Below are positions 46,231 to 53,781 of a DNA stretch of 64,000 nucleotides, piece after piece. The stretch spans positions 930,001 to 994,000 of the forward strand of contig NZ_JACIEH010000001.1 in the NCBI RefSeq assembly GCF_014196745.1, given 5' to 3'. The position numbers and the translations under genes are program-made. Every line of letters begins with the position of its first letter. The stretch's first letter is position 1. The DNA comes from Sphingomonas kyeonggiensis. Lineage in GTDB: Bacteria; Pseudomonadota; Alphaproteobacteria; Sphingomonadales; Sphingomonadaceae. The notes beneath the pieces are model-generated. The model was given only the letters and a program-made list of their open reading frames with translations, was not told the origin of the DNA and ran no database searches.

Positions 46231-46537
46231 TCCTATCCCCTCCAGGGCTTGCTGCGCCGGCGCATTCGATGGTGCGCGCGTCCGCAGGTCAAGCCGCCAT
46301 ATTTGCCCGATAATTACACCGACAAAATATTCTTGATAGCGCTAACTTTCTATGATTAGTTGTCGTCAGATTCGCAGAAGATGAATCGGGGAGGATAGCC
46401 ATGCCACCTTGGTGCAAGCCAAGGGTCGTTGAGCCCTGTTCCGGATAAAATAGCGGTATTTCAACCGCCTGACTGCGGATCACGCGTCGAGGGAGCTCGG
46501 CGTGGCAACGAGCCCATACTCTGGAGGGGGTTTCGAA
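46231..46537. other. Divergent regulatory region between SapC and TonB receptor
   Basis: 307 bases without a gene. It contains the LacI-type site at 46334-46347, and a GGAGGGGG ribosome-binding site precedes the receptor start. A second LacI-like site lies inside the receptor's signal-peptide codons (46617). No other feature seen. Confidence 0.65.
46334..46347. promoter_or_regulatory. LacI-type operator TGATAGCGCTAACT
   Basis: It keeps the TAGCGCTA core of the 27767 palindrome and lies in the divergent region 104 bases from the SapC start and 190 bases from the receptor start. Confidence 0.6.
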
Positions 46538-49456
46538 ATGAAGGCTTTTAATAAACGGACAAATACTATCCGGGCACGCAATGTGGCCAGGATGGCGCTC
46601 GTCGGCGCGACGAGTTTGGTAGCGCTCACAGTCGCTTCACCTGCCTTTGCGCAGGACCAGGGCGGTTCCGCACAGACCGGCGAGATCAGCGAGGCCCAGG
46701 GCCAGGAGATCATCGTCACCGGCATCCGCGGCTCGCTCCAGCGCAACCTCGACGCGAAGCGCGAGGCATCGGGCGTCGTCGACGTGATCTCCGCGGAGGA
46801 CATCGGCAAGTTCCCGGATTCCAACGTCGCCGCGTCGCTGCAGCGCCTGCCGGGCGTCTCGATCCAGCGCGACGGTACGCGCGGCGAGGCCAATGGCGTC
46901 ACCATCCGCGGCTTCGGCGGTGACTTCAACGAGACGCTGATCGACGGGCGCCGCCTGTCGACCGCGACCGGTGGCCGCTCGATCGACTTCAGCACCGTTG
47001 GCTCGGACTTTGTCGGCGCGCTGACCGTCTACAAGACGCCGGACGTCTCGGTGGGCGCCAACTCGATCGGCGCCACGATCAACATCTCCTATCCCAAGCC
47101 GTTCGACCGGCCGGGCTTCCACATCGCCGCTTCGGCCTCGGGCTCGATCCAGGACGACGCGAAGCGCGTCGTGCCGACCGGCGGCCTGCTGATCAGCCAC
47201 ACCTTCGCGGACGATACGTTCGGCATCCTGGCCGACGTGATCTACACCCGCCACGACACGCGCGTGAACAACGTCTTCGTGCACGGTTTCCCGGGCGGCA
47301 AATATGCGCCCTGCCAGCTGGCGGGCAGCACCGCGGCGACCTGCAACCCGACGACCGACACCACCGCGCCGGCCTCGCAGCAGCAGACCGTCATCGGCTT
47401 CTTCGAACAGCAATATGGCGCGCAGCAGTCCTACACCAAGGACGAGCGCATCGACGGCCGCATCGCGCTTCAGTGGAAGCCGACCGACGACGTGCTGCTC
47501 ACGCTCGACAACAACTTCTCGGACCAGCGCATCAATGCCGACACGTTCGGCTTCGGCATCTGGTTCAACCAGGGTTCGTTGCGCAATGTGAAGCTGGACG
47601 CGAACGGCGTACCGCTCGACTTCACCCAGGCAGGTTCGCAGACCGATTTCACCGCGGCGCGCGACAGCAACTGGCGCCGCACCAACCAGACCGGCCTCAA
47701 CGTGAAGTGGAATGCCACCGAACATCTCGAGATCGAGGCGGACGGCAGCATCTCGACCAGCTGGCTGAACCCGGATGGCCGCATCAACTCGCGCGGCGCC
47801 GATATCGGCTATGGCTTCGGCATCGGCCCGTCGCTCGGCATCCGGATCAACGGCGACAGCGACAAGGTATTCCCGTCGCTGGTGAACTATGGCGCAGGCG
47901 GCAATGCCAGCCGCTGGGCGGACACGTCCGTCATCGGCTCGCACGTGACGGTGAACATCGCCAACAAGAACACGGACTCGATCAAGCAGGGCAAGCTGCA
48001 GGCGAAATGGTCGCAGGACGACCTGACGCTGACCGTTGGCGGCACCTATCTCGACGACGACTTCAGGTTCCGCAGCGCCAACACCTTCGCCAACAATTAC
48101 TGGCAGGCCTATTCGGGCTATGGCCCGGCATCCGGCACCACCGGCGGCGTGGCGATCCCGACCAGCCTGTACAACGGCATGGTGAGCACGGCGAACTTCA
48201 TTCCGGGCTTCACCGGGGCGCTGCCGCCAACGCTGATCGACTTCTCGGCAATCGCCTATCAGGACTATCTGACCGGCCTGGGCAATCCCCAGACCAAGGT
48301 GATCCCGGGCTACAACACCGGCTGCTGCACCGGCTTCACCGGCGCGTTCGACGTGATGAACGACGTCGGCAGCTATCGGAACATCAGCGAGAAGACCTGG
48401 GCGCTCTATCTCTCGGCGCAGTTCAAGACCGAAGTGGCGGGCATGCCGTTCCACTTCAACGCCGGCGTGCGCCAGGAATCGACCAGGATCGCCTCCACCG
48501 GCGTCGGCCGCCTGCCGACCTCGATCACGCCGAGCTCGACCGACCCGACGCTGCTCACGGTGAACTTCGGTCCGTCGCAGCAGGTCACCACCAAGAGCGA
48601 CTACAGCTTCCTGCTGCCCGCGGTGGATGCCAAGCTCGAGCTGACCAAGAACCTGATCCTGCGCTTCGATGCGTCGCGCACGCTCACCCGGCCGACGCTC
48701 AACCTGCTGACCCCGGTGCTCAACATCGGCACCGGCCAGCGCATCGGCGCGCTGACCGCGGACGGCGGCAACCCCGCGCTCAAGCCGTACCTGGCGGACA
48801 ATTTCGATATCGCCGCCGAATGGTATTATCAGCGCAACTCGTACCTGGCGGTGAACTTCTTCCTGAAGAACGTCTCCAACTTCATCGTCCAGGGCACGCA
48901 GCGCCAGACGATCAACGGGGTGACTGATCCGTCGACGGGCCAGCCGGCGCAGTTCACGGTGTCGCAGCGGATCAACGGTCCGGATGCGACGGTGCGGGGC
49001 GTCGAAGTGGCGCTGCAGCATACCTTCGGCAACAGCGGCTTCGGCTTCATCGCCAACGGCACGATCGTAGGCACCAACAAGCCCTATGATCCGAAGGACA
49101 TCAGCACGAGCGGCTTCGCCGTCACCGGCCTTGCCAATTCGGCCAATTTCGTCGGCTTCTTCGACAAATACGGGTTCGAATTCCGTGCCGCGGTCAACTG
49201 GCGCGACGAATATCTGCTCCAGTTCGGCCAGGTGCAGAACACCGGCGCCTTCGGTGCGGAGCCGACCTTCGTCAATGCGAGCACCCAGGTCGATCTGAGC
49301 GCGAGCTATCAGATCACCAAGGAACTCAACGTCTTCGGCGAAGCGCTCAACATCACCAACGAGACGATGAGCACGCGTGGCCGGTTCAAGAACCAGCTGC
49401 TCGACGTCTATGGCTATGGCCGGCGCTTCACTGCGGGCATCCGCTACCGCTTCTGA
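46538..49456 (+). CDS. TonB-dependent outer-membrane receptor (polysaccharide uptake)
   Basis: 972 residues from the ATG at 46538 (MKAFNKRTNTIRARNVARMA) with a signal peptide ending PAFAQ. The N-terminal plug reads SVQRD-type text: VDVISAEDIGKFPDSNVAAS, LQRLPGVSIQRDGTRGEANG, VTIRGFGGDF. The barrel ends LDVYGYGRRFTAGIRYRF, with a terminal Phe, as expected for BAM recognition. It should import oligosaccharides with TonB energy. An intrinsic terminator follows. Start chosen by CTGGAGGGGG 8 bases upstream. Confidence 0.95.
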   Translation: MKAFNKRTNTIRARNVARMALVGATSLVALTVASPAFAQDQGGSAQTGEISEAQGQEIIVTGIRGSLQRNLDAKREASGVVDVISAEDIGKFPDSNVAASLQRLPGVSIQRDGTRGEANGVTIRGFGGDFNETLIDGRRLSTATGGRSIDFSTVGSDFVGALTVYKTPDVSVGANSIGATINISYPKPFDRPGFHIAASASGSIQDDAKRVVPTGGLLISHTFADDTFGILADVIYTRHDTRVNNVFVHGFPGGKYAPCQLAGSTAATCNPTTDTTAPASQQQTVIGFFEQQYGAQQSYTKDERIDGRIALQWKPTDDVLLTLDNNFSDQRINADTFGFGIWFNQGSLRNVKLDANGVPLDFTQAGSQTDFTAARDSNWRRTNQTGLNVKWNATEHLEIEADGSISTSWLNPDGRINSRGADIGYGFGIGPSLGIRINGDSDKVFPSLVNYGAGGNASRWADTSVIGSHVTVNIANKNTDSIKQGKLQAKWSQDDLTLTVGGTYLDDDFRFRSANTFANNYWQAYSGYGPASGTTGGVAIPTSLYNGMVSTANFIPGFTGALPPTLIDFSAIAYQDYLTGLGNPQTKVIPGYNTGCCTGFTGAFDVMNDVGSYRNISEKTWALYLSAQFKTEVAGMPFHFNAGVRQESTRIASTGVGRLPTSITPSSTDPTLLTVNFGPSQQVTTKSDYSFLLPAVDAKLELTKNLILRFDASRTLTRPTLNLLTPVLNIGTGQRIGALTADGGNPALKPYLADNFDIAAEWYYQRNSYLAVNFFLKNVSNFIVQGTQRQTINGVTDPSTGQPAQFTVSQRINGPDATVRGVEVALQHTFGNSGFGFIANGTIVGTNKPYDPKDISTSGFAVTGLANSANFVGFFDKYGFEFRAAVNWRDEYLLQFGQVQNTGAFGAEPTFVNASTQVDLSASYQITKELNVFGEALNITNETMSTRGRFKNQLLDVYGYGRRFTAGIRYRF
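46617..46630. promoter_or_regulatory. LacI-type site within the receptor signal-peptide codons
   Basis: TGGTAGCGCTCACA in codons 27-31 (TTG GTA GCG CTC ACA), one base from the xyl-box-like TGGTAGCGCTAACA. Same codon position type (LVALT) as in the esterase gene. Confidence 0.4.
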
Positions 49457-49469
49457 CCTTCCTCCTCAC

Positions 49470-49505
49470 CTGGGGATGTCGTTTTGACATCCCCAGTCCT
49501 TTTTT
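49470..49505 (+). terminator. Intrinsic terminator after the TonB receptor
   Basis: An 11-bp perfect stem CTGGGGATGTC/GACATCCCCAG, a 5-base loop, and a TCCTTTTTT tail, between the receptor and the halogenase gene (15 bases before its start). Readthrough or a separate promoter would be needed for the halogenase. Confidence 0.85.
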
Positions 49506-49519
49506 GCTGAAAATCGGAA

Positions 49520-51064
49520 ATGATGCGCCCGGTCAAAAACATCGTGATCGTCGGCGGCGGCACCGCAGGGTGGCTGACGGCCGGCGTGATTGCGGCGAGG
49601 CATCGCAGCCGGATGGCGGCAGGCTTCACCGTTACCCTGGTCGAATCCCCCAACACGCCGATCATCGGCGTCGGCGAGGGCACCTGGCCGACATTGCGCA
49701 CGACGCTGGCGAAGATCGGCGTTTCCGAGACGGATTTCTTCCGCGAATGCGACGCGGCCTTCAAGCAGGGCGCCAGGTTCGCGCGCTGGACCACGGGCGC
49801 CGAGGACGACGCCTATTACCACCCGCTGATGCTGCCCCAAGGCTTCCACCAGCTCAACCTGGTGCCGCACTGGCTCTCGGACAGCGGCGCACGCAGCTTC
49901 TGCGACACGGTGACTCCGCAGGGCCGGATCTGCGATGACGGGCTGGCCCCCAAGACCATCGCGACGCCCGAATATGACGCGGTCGCCAACTATGCCTATC
50001 ACCTCGATGCGGGCAAGTTCGCGCCCTTCCTCCAGCGGCATTGCTGCGAGAAGCTGGGCGTGCGCCATGTGCTCGCCGATGTGCGCCAGGTCCTGCTAGC
50101 CGAGGATGGCGACATCCGTGCGATCGGCACCGAACAGGCGGGCGAGATCGAAGGCGACCTGTTCGTCGACTGCACCGGCTTCCGCTCGCTGCTGCTCGGC
50201 GAGGCGCTGGGCGTGCCGTTCAGGGATTGTGGCGACGTGCTGTTCTGCGACACCGCGCTCGCCGTCCAGATCCCTTATGAGCACGAAGACAGCCCGATCG
50301 CCTCGCACACCATTTCCACCGCCCAGTCGGCGGGATGGATCTGGGACATCGGATTGCCGACGCGGCGCGGCACCGGCCATGTCTTCTCCAGCAGCCATAT
50401 CTCGGACGACGCGGCCGAGCGCGAGCTGCGTGCCTATCTCGGCCCGGCAGGCAAGGACCTGGACGTCCGCAAGATCAAGATCCGCTCGGGGCACCGCGAG
50501 ACCTTCTGGAAGCGCAACTGCGTTGCCGTCGGCCTGGCCGCGGGGTTCCTCGAGCCACTCGAGGCGTCGGCGATCGTGCTCATCGAGCTGTCGGCCAAGC
50601 TGATCGCCGAGCAGATGCCGCGCTGTCGCGAGGTGATGGACGTGGTCGCGTCGCGCTTCAACGCGACGACCCATTATCGCTGGGGCCGGATCATCGACTT
50701 CCTCAAGCTCCACTATGTCCTGACCAAGCGTACCGACAGCGCCTTCTGGCGGGACAATGTGCTGCCGGAGACGATCCCCGCGCGGCTGCAGGAACTGATG
50801 CTGCTGTGGAAATACCAGTCGCCCTGGTTCCATGACGAGTTCGACCGGGTCGAGGAGGTCTTCCCGCCGGCCAGCTATCAATATGTCCTCTACGGCATGG
50901 GCTTCCGCACCGAAGTAGAACCCGAGGCGCTCGCCGGCGACGTGCGTCTGGCCGAGCGTGCGATGCGCGAGAATGCGGCGCAGACCGAGCGGCTGCGCGC
51001 GGGGCTGCCCCGGCACCGCGACCTGATCCGCAAGATCCAGGAACATGGCCTGCAGCCGGTCTGA
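49520..51064 (+). CDS. Tryptophan-halogenase-family flavoprotein
   Basis: 514 residues. FAD-binding GGGTAGW motif at the N-terminus, VGEGTWPTLRTTLAKIG, the halogenase WxWxIP-type segment WIWDIGLP, and FLEPLEASAI near the end. In characterised halogenases a catalytic Lys lies in a segment matching DAAFKQGARFARW here; the Lys expected near ARF may be Arg, so true halogenation is uncertain. It is part of a receptor-linked set. The start at 49520 or 49523 (tandem ATG). Confidence 0.85.
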   Translation: MMRPVKNIVIVGGGTAGWLTAGVIAARHRSRMAAGFTVTLVESPNTPIIGVGEGTWPTLRTTLAKIGVSETDFFRECDAAFKQGARFARWTTGAEDDAYYHPLMLPQGFHQLNLVPHWLSDSGARSFCDTVTPQGRICDDGLAPKTIATPEYDAVANYAYHLDAGKFAPFLQRHCCEKLGVRHVLADVRQVLLAEDGDIRAIGTEQAGEIEGDLFVDCTGFRSLLLGEALGVPFRDCGDVLFCDTALAVQIPYEHEDSPIASHTISTAQSAGWIWDIGLPTRRGTGHVFSSSHISDDAAERELRAYLGPAGKDLDVRKIKIRSGHRETFWKRNCVAVGLAAGFLEPLEASAIVLIELSAKLIAEQMPRCREVMDVVASRFNATTHYRWGRIIDFLKLHYVLTKRTDSAFWRDNVLPETIPARLQELMLLWKYQSPWFHDEFDRVEEVFPPASYQYVLYGMGFRTEVEPEALAGDVRLAERAMRENAAQTERLRAGLPRHRDLIRKIQEHGLQPV

Positions 51065-51098
51065 CCGGCCGGCCACCAGAAACAAGGAAGGCACGACA

Positions 51099-53777
51099 AT
51101 GAACCGTTCCGCGGCTGCTTTCGGCGCACTCCTGCTTGCGGGCACTGCCTGCGTCTCGGTGCCCGCAATGGCACAGGGCAATGATCCGTCCCCGGTGGTC
51201 GTGCAGGCGGACAAGCTCGCGGCCGATCTGGTCGGCAAGATGACGACCGACGAGAAGGTTGATCAGCTGCTCAACACCGCGCCGGCGATCCCGCGGCTGC
51301 AAATCCCGGCGTACAACTGGTGGACGGAGTCGCTGCACGGTGCGCTGGGCTCGCTGCCGACCACCAACTTCCCCGAGCCGATCGGCCTCGCCGCGACCTT
51401 CGACGCGCCGCTGGTCAAGCAGGTCGCCGGATCGATCAGCACCGAGGTGCAGGGGCTGCACGCGCTGGCCCGCCAGACCGGCCGCATGGGCCGGATCGGC
51501 ACCGGGCTCGACACCTGGTCGCCCAACATCAACATCTTCCGCGATCCGCGCTGGGGGCGCGGGCAGGAGACCTATGGCGAGGATCCGTTCCTGACCGCGC
51601 ATATGGGCGTGGCCTTCGTCACTGGCATGCAGGGACCGAACCCGGACCTGCCCGCGGTGGTCGCCACGCCCAAGCATTTTGCGGTGCACAGCGGGCCGGA
51701 ATCGACCCGCCACAGCGCCAATGTCTTCGTCTCGCGCCACGACCTTGAGGACACCTATCTCCCTGCCTTCCGCGCGGCGATCGTCGAGGGCAAGGCCGGA
51801 TCGGTGATGTGCGCCTATAACCGCATCGACGGCCAGCCCGCGTGCGCCAGCGACGAGTTGCTGAAGGAGCATCTGCGCGGCGCCTGGGGCTTTGACGGCT
51901 ATGTCGTGTCGGACTGCGATGCGGTGAAGGACATCAGCGACAATCATCATTATGCGCCCGATGCCGCCACGGCAGTCGCAGCGGCGTTGCGGGCGGGGGT
52001 CGACAATGAATGCCACAACGCGACGCTCTCCGACACCGCCGGGCTGGGCGATCGCTATCGCGAGGCGCTGAAGCGCGGTTTGATCACCGAGGCGGATATC
52101 GACCGGACGCTCGTTCGCCTGTTCTCCGCCCGCTATCGCAATGGCGATCTGCCGGGCGTGCGCAAGGCCGCCGGCGACCCCGCTGCGGTCGGCGCGCCGG
52201 CGCATGGCGCGCTGGCATTGTCCGCGGCCGAGAAAAGCCTGGTGCTGCTCAAGAATGACGGCATCCTGCCGCTCAAGCCCGGCCTGCGCGTGGCGGTGAT
52301 CGGGCCGCTCGGCGATGCGACGCGCGTGCTGCGCGGCAACTATTCCTCGTCGCTTTCCGCCCCGCCGATCTCGGTGGTGGACGGCCTGCGCCGCGCGATG
52401 CCGGGCGCGCGGGTGGACTATGTGCCGTTCAGCGAGACCTATACCGACGGCGATCCGATCCCGACCAGCGCGCTGCGTTCGCCCGACGGTCGCCCGGGTC
52501 TGCTCGCGCGCTACTACAATGTGCTCAGCACGCCGCCGGCGCGCTTCGCACCCGGCGGGCTGGGCGAGTATGCGCGCGCCGCGAAGTTCGCCGACACGCC
52601 CGTCGCGAGCCGGATCGAGACGAGCGTCGATGGCCGCAGCCTCGATCTCGCGCAGGTTTCCGATCACCACCGCGTGGTCTGGACCGGCTTCATCGTGCCG
52701 CCGGAGACCGGCAGCTATCGTCTTGGCCTTTCGGGCTTCATGAGCGGCACCCTGAAGTTCGAGGGCAGGCTGATCGCCGATCTCAAGGACGCCCCCTGGG
52801 GCAGCCTGCCGGCGATGAAGACGGTGCGGCTGGAGAAGGGCAGGCGCTATCCGGTCGAAATCACCGGGGACGCGCATACCGGCACGACCGGGGTCGGGCT
52901 GGTGTGGAAGCGCGTCACCGCGACGCCGGAGCGCGATCTCAAGGCCGCGGCGGCGAGCGCCGATGTGCTGGTCGCCGTGGTCGGCCTCACCTCCGATCTC
53001 GAAGCGGAGGAATCTCCGGCCCAGATCCCGGGCTTCAAGGGCGGCGACAAGACCACGCTCGATCTGGCGCCTGATCAGCAGGCGCTGCTCGAACAGGCCA
53101 GGGCGACCGGCAAGCCGATCGTCCTCGTCGCAATGAACGGCAGCCCGATCAACCTGGCCTGGGCGAAGGACAATGCCGCGGCGGTGGTCGAGGCCTGGTA
53201 TCCCGGCCAGTCGGGTGGCCTCGCGATCGGCAATGTCCTGTCGGGCAAGACCAATCCCTCGGGTCGCCTGCCGCTAACCTTCTATCGCAGCATCGACGAC
53301 CTGCCGCCCTTTGGCGACTATTCCATGCAGGGGCGGACGTATCGCTACTTCACCGGCACGCCGGTCTACCCGTTCGGCTATGGGCTCAGCTACACCAGCT
53401 TTGCCTATGCGCCGCTTGAGGTGGCGTCCGTCGGCGGCAATGCGGGCAAGGGCATCCGTGTTACCACCACCGTGCGCAACGCCGGCGCGCGCGAGGGCGA
53501 CGAGGTGGCGCAGCTCTACCTGAACTTCCCCGATGACCCCGGCGCACCGCGGGTCGCGCTGCGCGGCTTCCAGCGCGTGACGCTGAAGCCGGGCGAGGCG
53601 CGGACGATCCGCTTCGACCTCTCCCCGCGCGACCTGAGCGCCGTGACGGTGGACGGCGTGCGCAAGGTGCTGGCCGGCGATTACCGCGTCACGGTCGGCT
53701 CCGGCCAGCCGGGCACCGGCGTGCCGGGCCAGAGCGCCGGCTTCGCCGTTCCGGCAGCGGTGGTGCTGCCGAAATAA
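51099..53777 (+). CDS. Secreted GH3 beta-glycosidase with PA14 insertion (second copy)
   Basis: 892 residues with a signal peptide ending AMAQ. GH3 landmarks: NWWTESLHG, NIFRDPRWGRGQETYGEDP, KHFAVHSGPE, nucleophile Asp in YVVSDCDA, second domain from SLVLLKNDGILPLKPG, PA14-type insertion (GLLARYYNVLSTPP to YPVEITGDAHTG), FnIII end (VRNAGAREGDEVAQLYL). It is homologous to the 25085 enzyme but differs in loops (SDCDA versus SDCGA), so the substrate may differ. It starts 34 bases after the halogenase stop and is probably cotranscribed. Confidence 0.92.
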   Translation: MNRSAAAFGALLLAGTACVSVPAMAQGNDPSPVVVQADKLAADLVGKMTTDEKVDQLLNTAPAIPRLQIPAYNWWTESLHGALGSLPTTNFPEPIGLAATFDAPLVKQVAGSISTEVQGLHALARQTGRMGRIGTGLDTWSPNINIFRDPRWGRGQETYGEDPFLTAHMGVAFVTGMQGPNPDLPAVVATPKHFAVHSGPESTRHSANVFVSRHDLEDTYLPAFRAAIVEGKAGSVMCAYNRIDGQPACASDELLKEHLRGAWGFDGYVVSDCDAVKDISDNHHYAPDAATAVAAALRAGVDNECHNATLSDTAGLGDRYREALKRGLITEADIDRTLVRLFSARYRNGDLPGVRKAAGDPAAVGAPAHGALALSAAEKSLVLLKNDGILPLKPGLRVAVIGPLGDATRVLRGNYSSSLSAPPISVVDGLRRAMPGARVDYVPFSETYTDGDPIPTSALRSPDGRPGLLARYYNVLSTPPARFAPGGLGEYARAAKFADTPVASRIETSVDGRSLDLAQVSDHHRVVWTGFIVPPETGSYRLGLSGFMSGTLKFEGRLIADLKDAPWGSLPAMKTVRLEKGRRYPVEITGDAHTGTTGVGLVWKRVTATPERDLKAAAASADVLVAVVGLTSDLEAEESPAQIPGFKGGDKTTLDLAPDQQALLEQARATGKPIVLVAMNGSPINLAWAKDNAAAVVEAWYPGQSGGLAIGNVLSGKTNPSGRLPLTFYRSIDDLPPFGDYSMQGRTYRYFTGTPVYPFGYGLSYTSFAYAPLEVASVGGNAGKGIRVTTTVRNAGAREGDEVAQLYLNFPDDPGAPRVALRGFQRVTLKPGEARTIRFDLSPRDLSAVTVDGVRKVLAGDYRVTVGSGQPGTGVPGQSAGFAVPAAVVLPK

Positions 53778-53781
53778 CCGC

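Noticed and set aside
46352..46372. TTGTCGTCAGA near the receptor promoter as a seventh GntR-like site
   Set aside because: Spacing and centre do not match the TNGTCNGACNA form.
46637..49021. 794-codon minus frame opposite the TonB receptor
   Set aside because: The receptor is certain from plug and barrel motifs; the antisense frame has no start context or domain.
50703..52877. 724-codon minus frame spanning the halogenase/GH3 junction
   Set aside because: It crosses two clear genes on the other strand and has shadow-type composition.
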